This document shows, piece by piece, positions 18,601 to 26,227 of a stretch of 64,000 bases of DNA (position 1 is the first letter of the stretch; each line of letters begins with the position of its first letter). The notes below the pieces were generated by a model that was given only the letters and a program-made list of their open reading frames with translations, searched no databases and was not told the DNA's origin. This DNA is from Anaerolineae bacterium (GTDB lineage Bacteria; Chloroflexota; Anaerolineae; Aggregatilineales; Aggregatilineaceae), in the NCBI GenBank assembly GCA_018432315.1, contig JAHDLB010000021.1, forward strand, positions 99,408 to 163,407, in the 5' to 3' direction. The translations under genes were made by a program, and so were the position numbers.

Positions 18601-21103
18601 CGCGAATATCATGTTCATCGAAGACGGGGTCGCGCGCGTGGTTCGGTCGCGCGGTTTCGCCGAGCGCGGGCTGGGCGAGTGGATCAAAGGGCTGCGCTAC
18701 GTGGCCGCCGACGTCAAAATCTGGCAGCACATGCTCGCCACCGGCGAGCCGTTCGCCGTGGCCGATACGCGCGCCGATCCTTCCTGGGCCCCCCTGCCGC
18801 AAGAGGATTGGATCGGCTCGACGGTCAAAGCGCCGATCCGGCTGGAGCAGCAGATTTTCGGCATCCTGCACCTGGACAGCGCCGCCCCGAACGCGTTCAG
18901 CGAGGCGGACGCCGGGCGCTTGCAGGCGTTCGCCGACCAGGTCGCGATTGCCATCCGCCGGGCGCAGGCCTTCGCCGCCGAGCGCGAGCAGCGCACGCTG
19001 GCCGAGGCGCTGAGCCAGGCCGTCGCGGTGGTCAACAGCACGCTGGATTTCGACGACGTGCTCGACCGGCTGCTGTCGACCATCGAGCGGATCGCGCCCC
19101 ACGACACTGCCGACATCCTGCTGATCGAGGACGGCGTCGCGCGGGTCGTGCGCACCTATCCGTCGCCCCACGAAGCCACCGAGCAGCAGGGAGTGCTGGA
19201 CGTCCGCCTCAAGGTTGACGAAGTGGCCAACCTGCGCACGATGGTCGAGACCCGGCGGCCCCTGGTGATCGCCGAGACGCGCGAGTATCCCGGCTGGGTA
19301 CGCTGGCCGGAAATCGAATGGCTGCGCGCGCAGGCTGCCGCGCCCATCGCCCAGGGCGACGAGGTGATCGGCTTTTTGACGTTGAACAGCCGCACGCCCG
19401 GCTTTTTCACGCCGGAACAGGGCGAGCGGCTGCAAGCCTTCGCCGATCAGGCCGCGGTCGCGCTCAAGAATGCGCAGTTGTTCAAGGCCGTCCAGCAGCA
19501 CCTGGCCGAGTTGGACGCTCTGCGGCGGATCACGCTCGACATCACCGGCCAGCTCGATCTGGCCTCGCTGCTGCAGGCGATGGTCGAGCGCGCGATGGAG
19601 TTGTTACAAGGCCAGTCGGGCGGCGTCTACCTGGTCCGCGAGGACCTCCACATGCTGGAATGGGTGGTCAAGGCCGGCCCCTCGCCGATCGCCATTGGCA
19701 CGCGGTTGGGATACGGCGAAGGGCTGTCGGGCCGGGTGTGGGCGCAGGACAGGTCGTTGATCGTGGAGCACTATGGCGAATGGGAGGGCCGCGCGGCGTT
19801 TTACAACCCGGATTATCACCTCAGCTCGGTCGTCGGCGTACCGATCAAGTGGGGCGAGGAGTTTCTGGGCGTGATCGTCATCGATGCGCTGGTCGAGCAC
19901 GGCGACCGGCATTTCACCGACGGCGACGCGCACCTGCTCGGCCTGCTGGCGAACCAGGCCGCGATCGCGATCAAGAACGCCCGGCTGTTCGAAGAGATCC
20001 ACTCGCACGCGGCCCAGCTCGAGCAGCGCGTCCGCGAGCGCACCGCCGAGCTGGAGGCCCAGCGCAGCCAGCTCCAGACCATTCTGGACACGCTGGGCGA
20101 AGGCGTGGTGCACACGATTGGCCCGCAGATAGTCTACACCAACCAGGCGTTCTGTGACCTGTTTGGCTTCACCCCGGACGCGGTCCTTACCCGGTCCGAG
20201 GACGTGATGGCGCACATCTTCGCGCTGGTGGAGGACAGAGAACGGATGCGGGAGGCGGTCGAGGACACCATCCGGCGCGGCGAAAGCTGGCGGGACGAGA
20301 TGCGGCTCCAGCGCAAGGACGGCAGCGCCTTCGACGCGGCCATGACCGCCACCCAGGTCCCCCGCGCGGAACCGGATCGCCAGCGCGGCACGGTCATCAT
20401 CTTCCGCGACATCAGCCAGCAGAAGGCGCTCCAGGACCAGAAAGACCGGTTCATCGCCAGCGCCTCGCACGAGCTGCGGACGCCCCTGGCGAACATCAAG
20501 ACGCGCCTGTACCTGATCCAGCGCCAGCCGGACCAGCTCCAGCATCACCTGGCGATCCTGGAGCGGGTGACCAACAACATGACCGAGCTGATCGAAAACC
20601 TGCTGGACGTCTCGCGCTTCGAGCGGGGAATCATCCCCCTGCGGCGGCAGCGCGTGGTGCTGCAAGACCTCATCCGCGACGTGGTCAGCATCCAGCAGGC
20701 GGAGGCCGAGCACAAAGACGTCGCGCTCGTGGCCCGGCTGCCCGCCGCCCCGCTGGCGGCTTCGATCGATCCGCAGCGCATCGCCCAGGTGATCACCAAC
20801 CTGATCGTGAACGCCATCAACTACACGCCGCCGGACGGGCAGGTGACCATCGACATGGCGCGCGACGGCGACCGCGCCGTCATCCGCGTGCACGACACCG
20901 GGATCGGCATCGAGGCCGGCACGCTGGAGCACGTCTTCGAGCCGTTTTTCCGCGCCAACCAGGTTGCGGCAGGCGGCACGGGGCTGGGCCTGACCATCGC
21001 CCGCGAGATCGTAACCCTGCACGGCGGCGAGATCGCTGCCACCAGCGAAGCCGGGCAGGGCAGCACATTCACCGTCAAACTAGATTTGGAGGAGGCAGAC
21101 TGA
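15632..21103 (+). CDS. Giant PAS/GAF sensor histidine kinase
   Basis: The 1823-residue soluble kinase has no transmembrane segment. Order: PAS (about 10-112), GAF (115-285), PAS (290-415), GAFs (430-605, 620-778), three near-identical GAFs (779-948, 949-1117, 1118-1285), another GAF (1290-1455), a coiled linker, PAS (1475-1595), HisKA and HATPase. The phosphoacceptor His is in SASHELRTP near residue 1613. The ATP-binding boxes are NLIVNAINYT, HDTGIGIEAG, FEPFFRAN and GGTGLGLTIA. AAAGGA favours the second ATG at 15638 over that at 15632. It sits inside the beta-oxidation operon, and its stop overlaps the thiolase start. No response regulator gene is adjacent, so its partner is unknown. Confidence 0.93.
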   Translation: MGMVKPDEQGQPAYHWILFDQMARLTGYPLQRFTEDATFWQTLIHPEDCPRALEALAQLATLDGIETEYRLTTAGGDEIWVRDSRSVLHDPGQPPLVYGVISDITRHKQAEEALHRANRAYRALSDCNQTMVRATDETGLLNDICATIVRSGGYRMAWVGYPSSELDVPLAPVAWAGHEAGFFAAASFEIPASPGHTCPTAQALSTMQPAIVRDIAHADGIPWQAEALQRDYRSAIILPLAMDGDPLGALTVYADEPDAFDPEEVALLGELAGDLSYGIAALRNRRERELAEERLRQSEYNIRTLIENTQEAIWSLDRDLHLVTRNQQFCDLIERLFGFVPQIGMSNLVFLQDDERRLWASAYRRALDGEQFAIERTYSLETEQIAVEVALNPILSDAGDVTGIVLFARDVTERNRKEAALHELNARLLKHNRELIALNQAGRELTATLDPQTIYRVLYRSVAWRLFAAPHFVVALYDDARRTVTCAYAVLDGEEVDPARFAPLPLGEGPYSATILSRKPRVVDRPAQDTDATRRGFFVQAGSDAGPLSAIYVPMISSDQVIGVISVQKAGAGAFDEADITLLSIAANQAANTIHNASLYDAAQRHATELEAQAHRLSLVNRVATRLAQTLELPEIYDIALTELAAILKTSFSGLLLFEDAEMGRLVADTHPSLAGKLEITIPIKDNPSIEVVRRTHKPLVSEDVLNDPAFAPAWDALRARGTRSLIIAPLVVGSEVIGTLGMDSTKLRTFSPTEIELTETIANQVSLAIAKARLYEAEREQRALAEALRDTAGAMNSTLNFDEVLDRILSNIGRVVPHDAANIMLVEKDKVRIVRGHGYASFGFGEYVANWVFSPEDRPIIQQVLETGEGYAVQDRLNDPNWIDVPEDRWIRASLKVPIRSDNEIIGILNLDNAHPGTFTSDDYERLQAFIDQAAVAIQNARLFAAEREQRALAETLRDTASLINRSLELDDVLERILENVGRVVPHDAANIMFIEDGVARVVRSRGFAERGLGEWIKGLRYVAADVKIWQHMLATGEPFAVADTRADPSWAPLPQEDWIGSTVKAPIRLEQQIFGILHLDSAAPNAFSEADAGRLQAFADQVAIAIRRAQAFAAEREQRTLAEALSQAVAVVNSTLDFDDVLDRLLSTIERIAPHDTADILLIEDGVARVVRTYPSPHEATEQQGVLDVRLKVDEVANLRTMVETRRPLVIAETREYPGWVRWPEIEWLRAQAAAPIAQGDEVIGFLTLNSRTPGFFTPEQGERLQAFADQAAVALKNAQLFKAVQQHLAELDALRRITLDITGQLDLASLLQAMVERAMELLQGQSGGVYLVREDLHMLEWVVKAGPSPIAIGTRLGYGEGLSGRVWAQDRSLIVEHYGEWEGRAAFYNPDYHLSSVVGVPIKWGEEFLGVIVIDALVEHGDRHFTDGDAHLLGLLANQAAIAIKNARLFEEIHSHAAQLEQRVRERTAELEAQRSQLQTILDTLGEGVVHTIGPQIVYTNQAFCDLFGFTPDAVLTRSEDVMAHIFALVEDRERMREAVEDTIRRGESWRDEMRLQRKDGSAFDAAMTATQVPRAEPDRQRGTVIIFRDISQQKALQDQKDRFIASASHELRTPLANIKTRLYLIQRQPDQLQHHLAILERVTNNMTELIENLLDVSRFERGIIPLRRQRVVLQDLIRDVVSIQQAEAEHKDVALVARLPAAPLAASIDPQRIAQVITNLIVNAINYTPPDGQVTIDMARDGDRAVIRVHDTGIGIEAGTLEHVFEPFFRANQVAAGGTGLGLTIAREIVTLHGGEIAATSEAGQGSTFTVKLDLEEAD
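17960..19480 (+). repeat. Three tandem copies of a GAF-coding unit
   Basis: A unit of about 505-510 bases is repeated three times within the kinase gene. Each begins with codons for AEREQR-LAE-L, continues with DDVL-R-L and PHDxA, and ends near LQAF-DQ-A-AI. The copies start near 17962, 18472 and 18976. High similarity at both DNA and protein level indicates recent internal duplication. Confidence 0.75.
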
Positions 21104-22281
21104 TGCGCGAAGCGGTCATCGTCGCTATGTCGCGCACGGCAGTAGGCCGTGCCAAGAAAGGCACCACGCGCACCACGCGCCCCGAGGCGCTGGTGACGGC
21201 GGTCATCCGCGCCGTTCTCGACCAGACGGCGGGCAAGCTCGATCCCGCCGCGATCGACGACGTGATCCTGGGCTGTGCCATGCCCGAGGGTCCCCAGGGC
21301 CTGAACCTGGCGCGGGCGGTGGCGCTCCAGGCCGGGCTGCCGGTCCACGTGCCGGGCCAGACCGTCAACCGCTTCTGTTCGAGCGGGCTGCAAACCATCG
21401 CCACCGCCGCCGAGCGGATCATCGCCAATGGCGCGGACATCATCATCGCCGGGGGCGTCGAGACGATGAGCCTCGTCCCCATGACCGGCTTTCGCATCAG
21501 CCCGTACCTGGAGGCGGTCGAGCATCAGCCGGAGATCTACATGGGCATGGGGCTGACCGCCGAGCGCGTCGCCGAGCAGTACGGCATCGCCCGCGAAGAC
21601 CAGGACATCTTCGCCTATCACAGCCACCAGAAAGCCGCCGCTGCCGCCGACAGCGGCAAGTTCGCCGAGGAGATCGCGCCGGTGACGTTCGACGAGGTGC
21701 GGCTGGTGGATGGGCAGCGCCACGTCGAGGCGATCACCTTCGACCAGGACGAGCATCTTCGCCGCGACACGACCGTCGAGGCGCTCGCCAAGCTGCGCCC
21801 GGTCTTCAAGCAGAACGGCACCGTCACGCCGGGCAACGCCAGCCCGCTCAGCGACGGCGCCGCCGCCGTGATCGTGATGGAAGCGGGCACCGCGGCCCGC
21901 CTGGGCCTGACGCCGGTCGCGCGGTTCGTGGGGTTCGACGTGGCGGGCGTCCCGCCGGAGATCATGGGGATCGGGCCGGTCGCCGCCGTGCCGCGCGTGC
22001 TCAAGCGGGCCGGGCTGTCGCTCGACGACATGGACGTGATCGAGCTGAACGAAGCGTTCGCGGCGCAGTCGCTGGCCGTGATCCGCGAGCTGGGGCTGAA
22101 TACCGAGATCGTCAACGTCAACGGCGGCGCGATCGCGCTGGGGCACCCGCTGGGCTGTACCGGGGCCAAGCTGGCCGTCCAACTGCTGCACGAGCTGCGC
22201 CGCCGCCAGCAGCGCTATGGCATGGTGACGATGTGCATCGGCGGCGGCCAGGGCGCGGCGGGCATCTTCGAGCGCGTGTGA
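21103..22281 (+). CDS. fadA: Acetyl-CoA acyltransferase (thiolase)
   Basis: This 392-residue enzyme cleaves 3-ketoacyl-CoA with CoA, the last beta-oxidation step. The nucleophilic Cys is in NRFCSSGLQ (near residue 90), the GGVETMSLVP motif follows, and the catalytic His and second Cys lie in GGAIALGHPLGCTGA and MCIGGGQGAAG. The ATG overlaps the kinase stop as TGATG. Because FadN is encoded upstream in the same direction, degradation of acyl-CoA is more likely than acetoacetyl-CoA synthesis; the symbol follows that context. Confidence 0.9.
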   Translation: MREAVIVAMSRTAVGRAKKGTTRTTRPEALVTAVIRAVLDQTAGKLDPAAIDDVILGCAMPEGPQGLNLARAVALQAGLPVHVPGQTVNRFCSSGLQTIATAAERIIANGADIIIAGGVETMSLVPMTGFRISPYLEAVEHQPEIYMGMGLTAERVAEQYGIAREDQDIFAYHSHQKAAAAADSGKFAEEIAPVTFDEVRLVDGQRHVEAITFDQDEHLRRDTTVEALAKLRPVFKQNGTVTPGNASPLSDGAAAVIVMEAGTAARLGLTPVARFVGFDVAGVPPEIMGIGPVAAVPRVLKRAGLSLDDMDVIELNEAFAAQSLAVIRELGLNTEIVNVNGGAIALGHPLGCTGAKLAVQLLHELRRRQQRYGMVTMCIGGGQGAAGIFERV

Positions 22282-22289
22282 GACCGGCC

Positions 22290-23249
22290 ATGAAATCACT
22301 CAACGTCCTCATCGTACACGGCATCGGCTGGGGCGGGCGCGATACCGGCTACGCGCGCCCCTTACAGGACGGCATCCGGCGCGGCTTCGATCAGGCGATC
22401 CGCCAGTTGCGCCTGCGCGACGTCGACGGGCGGGCGGCCAGGTCCCGGCACGCGCTGCGCTTCGAGGCTGCGCTGTGGGACGCGGTCACCCAGAAACCTC
22501 AGGACGCGCTGCTGCGCGTGATGTTCGGGCGAACCGGCCTGTTCGGGCGGCTCAAGCTGACGATCACCTTCCGGCGCAACCTGGTCGCGCTGTTGGGCGA
22601 CGTGATCGCCTACGAGTGCGACCCCAACAACGCCGTCTACCAGGCGATTCACCGCGAGGTCGAGCGGGCGGTGGACCGGCTCAGCGAGGCGAGCGCGCCG
22701 GAACGGGGCGCGGGCGACCCCGCGCCGCTGACCATCGTCGGGCACAGCCTGGGCAGCGTGATCGCCTCGGATTACGTGTGGGACCACACGCGGCGCGGCG
22801 CGCAGCCGCACGTCCTGCCGGAAGCCGGCCTGTCGCTGGTCAACTTCGTGGCGATGGGCTCGCCGATGGCGCTCTACAGCCTGCGCAACAACGCCTACGG
22901 CCAGCGTTCCAGCATCACCGAAGCGCTGGACAGCCCGATCACCGTCGAGCCGGACGGCGGGCTGTGGCTCAACCTGTTCGACCCGCAGGACCCGATCGCG
23001 TTCCCACTGGAGCCGATCGAGTCCTACCGGGCGGCGGGCGTGATCGACCGGGCCGTGGGGGCGGGCAACTGGCTCACCGGCTGGAACCTGCTCAGCCACA
23101 CGGGCTACTGGCGCTGCGAGGAAGCGGGGCGGCTGGTGGGCCGCAAGCTGGCGCTGGACTGGGCCCGCGCGAACAGCCCGCGCTTCGCCGAGCGGGACTA
23201 CGAGCGCGCGCTGGCCGCCTATCGCAAAGAGCTGCGCCGCAAGCCGTAA
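22290..23249 (+). CDS. Alpha/beta-hydrolase, lipase-like
   Basis: The 319-residue product begins KSLNVLIVHGIGWGG, the usual first strand and HG oxyanion region of alpha/beta-hydrolases. The nucleophile elbow is TIVGHSLGSVIA (Ser near residue 154), and a histidine in LLSHTGYW near the C-terminus could complete the triad. It has no signal peptide and is likely cytosolic. The start is ATG at 22290, eight bases after the thiolase stop, so it is probably the last gene of the beta-oxidation operon; a role on acyl esters is plausible but unproven. Confidence 0.8.
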   Translation: MKSLNVLIVHGIGWGGRDTGYARPLQDGIRRGFDQAIRQLRLRDVDGRAARSRHALRFEAALWDAVTQKPQDALLRVMFGRTGLFGRLKLTITFRRNLVALLGDVIAYECDPNNAVYQAIHREVERAVDRLSEASAPERGAGDPAPLTIVGHSLGSVIASDYVWDHTRRGAQPHVLPEAGLSLVNFVAMGSPMALYSLRNNAYGQRSSITEALDSPITVEPDGGLWLNLFDPQDPIAFPLEPIESYRAAGVIDRAVGAGNWLTGWNLLSHTGYWRCEEAGRLVGRKLALDWARANSPRFAERDYERALAAYRKELRRKP

Positions 23250-23276
23250 AAAAGGCACCGCCCCGGTGTGGGGCGG
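23248..23276 (-). terminator. Terminator of the MFS gene
   Basis: On the minus strand CCGCCCC and GGGGCGG form a stem with a five-base loop. TGCC and six T residues (AAAAAA at 23248-23253 on plus) follow. It directly follows the MFS stop and abuts the end of the convergent hydrolase gene. Confidence 0.7.
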
Positions 23277-23284
23277 CGGCGGGG

Positions 23285-24550
23285 CTATTTTAGGCCGCGG
23301 ACCGAGAAGGCCCGGCGCTGGCGGGTGGGCCGCCCGAACAGGTCGAGCGGGGTCAGCAGCGCCGCGATCACGCGCAGGCCGGTGCCGATCAACAGCACCG
23401 CCGTCAGGTCGATCGCGCTGCTGGCGAGTTGGCTGCCCACCATCGGCCCGATGAAGATCGACAGCATCACGATCTGGTTGTAGAGCGTCGAGTAGGGCGT
23501 CAGGCTGTCGGCGGGCGTGCTCTCGCTGAAGAAGGCGAACAGGCTGATCGCCGCCACCGTCCAGCCCGCGCCGGACAGCGCCGAGGCGATCAGCGTGACC
23601 GGCAGGTAGGGGGTCAGCGCCAGGACGAGGCTCGACACGGCGGTGACGAACATGCCCGCCGCGATGGTGGGCCGGGTGCCGATCCGCCGCACGATCTGGT
23701 TCGTGAAGGCGGCCATGATGGCGGCGGCGGCCAGCTCGGCCACGGCGAAGATCGACATGAACCCCTCGTCCGCGCCCAGCCCGTTGACCAGGTGCAGCGG
23801 GATGATCGGCGCCAGCGTGAAGAACGAGATGTGCATGATCATAGAGATGAACGCCACGCGCTGGAAGTCCGGCGATTTCCACGGCTTGACGGACGCCACC
23901 GCGCCCGGCTCCACGGGGAGCGGCTCCGGCGCCAGCGCCTGGATACGCTGCACGTTCAGGTAGCTCATCAGCGAGAAGGCGAACGCCGCCAGGAACATCA
24001 CCTGGTAGTTGAGCGGGAAGGCCACCTCTTCGAGCCACACGCCAAAGGCCAGCGTCGCCGCGCCCACCGTCACGTTGAAGATCAGCGACCGGCGGCTCAT
24101 CAAGGCGGTGAGGCGGGTGTTCTCGACGCTCTCGCGCAGCATCACCAGGAACAGCACCGACGAGATGCCCTGCGGGATGGCCGGCAGCGACACCGCCAGG
24201 ATCAACCATAGCGGCTGCAACGGCGCCGGCAGAAACGGCGTGAAGACCGGCAGCAGGAACATCAGGCGGTAGCCCAGGCTCGGCCAGAGAACCGCCTGGA
24301 CGGTCGTCGCGTGGCGGCGGCGCCACCATGCCGACAGCCCGGACGTTGCCAGGGCGATGATCGCGGGCAGCGCCGCCAGCCAGCCGAGCAGCATGGGGCT
24401 GGCATCGAGCCGGATGGCGTACACCGAGAGAAACCGCGACGTGGCCGGGACGGCGAGTCCGAACCAGGCAATGTCAAGAACCAGGTGATGGAAGTTACGC
24501 TCTGCCTGTTCGGTAGTGGTCAGTGATGATGATTCGTCTGTGTTGTCCAT
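23285..24550 (-). CDS. Major facilitator superfamily transporter
   Basis: This 421-residue protein has about 12 hydrophobic segments in two halves. The loop after the second helix contains AWWRRRHAT, and the central cytoplasmic loop holds a charged stretch with EPLPVEPG. The fold is typical of MFS exporters; the substrate cannot be read from the sequence. The ATG at 24550 has no strong Shine-Dalgarno. An AT-rich leader with a possible transcription attenuator and an overlapping small frame precedes it, an arrangement often seen with drug-inducible efflux genes. Confidence 0.85.
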   Translation of the reverse strand: MDNTDESSSLTTTEQAERNFHHLVLDIAWFGLAVPATSRFLSVYAIRLDASPMLLGWLAALPAIIALATSGLSAWWRRRHATTVQAVLWPSLGYRLMFLLPVFTPFLPAPLQPLWLILAVSLPAIPQGISSVLFLVMLRESVENTRLTALMSRRSLIFNVTVGAATLAFGVWLEEVAFPLNYQVMFLAAFAFSLMSYLNVQRIQALAPEPLPVEPGAVASVKPWKSPDFQRVAFISMIMHISFFTLAPIIPLHLVNGLGADEGFMSIFAVAELAAAAIMAAFTNQIVRRIGTRPTIAAGMFVTAVSSLVLALTPYLPVTLIASALSGAGWTVAAISLFAFFSESTPADSLTPYSTLYNQIVMLSIFIGPMVGSQLASSAIDLTAVLLIGTGLRVIAALLTPLDLFGRPTRQRRAFSVRGLK

Positions 24551-24598
24551 CTTTATGAAGTTCCGTCGCCCTGTGGCGTCTGATCAATCGGACCTCAT

Positions 24599-24629
24599 AA
24601 AAAATAAAAAACCCTCGCCTGGTGGGTTT
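24599..24629 (-). promoter_or_regulatory. Possible attenuator in the MFS leader
   Basis: On the minus strand AAACCC (24629-24624) and GGGTTT (24614-24609) can pair. A T-rich tract (TTTTTT A TTTTTT, 24611-24599) follows, 50 bases before the MFS start. A short frame starting at ATG 24665 (MSEPTHNNICHDKPTRRGFF...) is translated straight across this hairpin and ends at 24495 inside the MFS gene in another frame. Ribosome movement on it could control read-through. The stem is weak, so this is tentative. Confidence 0.35.
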
Positions 24630-24802
24630 GTCGTGGCAGATATTATTATGTGTCGGTTCACTCATAATGATCAGGCCACTTTTCAAAACTGTCAAGATAC
24701 AAATATTGGGGTGTGGGAGAATGTCGCGGGCAGCGGTGCGGCCTTTTTCGTGCCGGGTATGTTACATTTGAGATAGACCGATCTAATCCAACGGAATCGC
24801 CT

Positions 24803-26158
24803 ATGGCCCGGAGTACCCCGTCCATCCAACGACCGCCGTTCATCGCCGCGCCGCTGGCCGCCGCCCGGCGCCTGAGTCGCTGGGCGTGGAAGGCGGTGGT
24901 GCGGCTCGCCCTGCTGATCGTCCTGCTGGCGCTGCTGGGCGATGGCCGGATCCGCGACACGTCGCTGCGCGCCCAGGTAACGGCGCTGGCCCGCCCGCAC
25001 CTGTTCGATTACGTCGGCTGGGAGATCGACGCGCTGTGGGCCAAAGCGCGCGAGGCGCTGTTGGGCGCGGGTCCATACCTGGACGAAGACGAGGCGCGCG
25101 CCCAGGTGGTGGACTATTTCGCCCTGCTGGACCAGGCGCGGCAGATCGAAGCCGGGATCGAGGCGGTCTACACCGATCCGGCAGTCGACGACCCCGCCGC
25201 CGAGGCATCCGCCTTGAGCGCGGAGCGCGACGCCCTGCGCGCTCGACTGGCCGAGCGCCAGCCGCTGGTCGAGAGCATCCTCGAAAGCCAGGTGTCCGCC
25301 GTGCTGGCCGATGAGGGATTCGGGCTGTTGGGGCAGGTGCTGCCGCCGGTATCGATGCACGTGACGCCGGTGCCGACGCTGCTGGTCGTCTCCCCGCGCG
25401 ACCGGATCGAGTTCGCCGTCGATCTCAACCTGGACGCGCTGCCGGTTGACGAGCGCGAGGCGCTGGAGGCGCGGATCGACCGCGAGCTGGGCGTGTCGTC
25501 GCTGGTCGTGCCGCTGGGCGGGCTGAGCATGTATCCCAGCATGGTCGTCGAGACGGCGAGCATCGCCCGCGCCGTCGAGGTGACGGCTCACGAGTGGGCG
25601 CACCACTACCTGTTCTTCTATCCGTTGGGCTGGGAATACACGCGGCAGGCCGAGACGCGCATCCTCAACGAGACGGCGGCGACGTTCTTTGGCCGCGAGG
25701 TCGCGCTCAAGGTAATGGCGCGCTATTACCCGGACGTCCCCCCGCCCGTCTACCCGTCCTTCCGCGCGCCGCCCGCCCCGCCCGCCGGCGACGAGTCCCC
25801 CTCGCGCGACTCGGACGCGCCGGGGCCGTTCGACTACGCCCAGGAGCTGAACCTGACGCGCGTCCAGGTCGATTTTCTGCTGGGGCAGGGCATGGTCGAG
25901 GCGGCGGAGACGGTCATGGAATACCGGCGGCGCGAATTCGTGCGCCACGGCTACGCGATCCGCAAGCTCAACCAGGCGTATTTCGCGTTCTACGGCGGCT
26001 ATCAGGGCGAGCCCGGCGCGGGCGGCGCGGACCCGATCGGGCCGGGGCTGGAAGAACTGCGCGCCCTCAGCCCGGACCTGCGCGCCTGGATGGGCACCGT
26101 CCGCGCGATCACCACCCGCGCCGAGCTGCTGGCCGCGCTGGACGCGGCGCGCGGCTGA
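24803..26158 (+). CDS. Membrane-anchored HEXXH metalloprotease-like protein
   Basis: The 451-residue protein has one N-terminal transmembrane segment (about residues 27-45) and a large extracytoplasmic part. The zinc motif HEWAH (in TAHEWAHHYLFFYPLGW) lies near residue 264. It is followed about 25 residues later by NETAA, matching the gluzincin layout in which a downstream Glu is the third ligand. A Pro-rich linker (PPPVYPSFRAPPAPP) lies near residues 313-330. The start is ATG at 24803. It is monocistronic and convergent with the M20 peptidase gene. The substrate is unknown. Confidence 0.75.
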   Translation: MARSTPSIQRPPFIAAPLAAARRLSRWAWKAVVRLALLIVLLALLGDGRIRDTSLRAQVTALARPHLFDYVGWEIDALWAKAREALLGAGPYLDEDEARAQVVDYFALLDQARQIEAGIEAVYTDPAVDDPAAEASALSAERDALRARLAERQPLVESILESQVSAVLADEGFGLLGQVLPPVSMHVTPVPTLLVVSPRDRIEFAVDLNLDALPVDEREALEARIDRELGVSSLVVPLGGLSMYPSMVVETASIARAVEVTAHEWAHHYLFFYPLGWEYTRQAETRILNETAATFFGREVALKVMARYYPDVPPPVYPSFRAPPAPPAGDESPSRDSDAPGPFDYAQELNLTRVQVDFLLGQGMVEAAETVMEYRRREFVRHGYAIRKLNQAYFAFYGGYQGEPGAGGADPIGPGLEELRALSPDLRAWMGTVRAITTRAELLAALDAARG

Positions 26159-26168
26159 GCCAACGCAA

Positions 26169-26192
26169 ACGCCCGGCAGGCCAACCGGGCGT
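26169..26192. terminator. Bidirectional terminator between convergent genes
   Basis: ACGCCCGG (26169-26176) and CCGGGCGT (26185-26192) form an eight-base-pair stem with an eight-base loop. A short T-run follows on the minus strand and a weaker one on plus. Confidence 0.5.
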
Positions 26193-26227
26193 CGCTCGTT
26201 TCATCGCAGAACGGGGCAACAGCGCCG

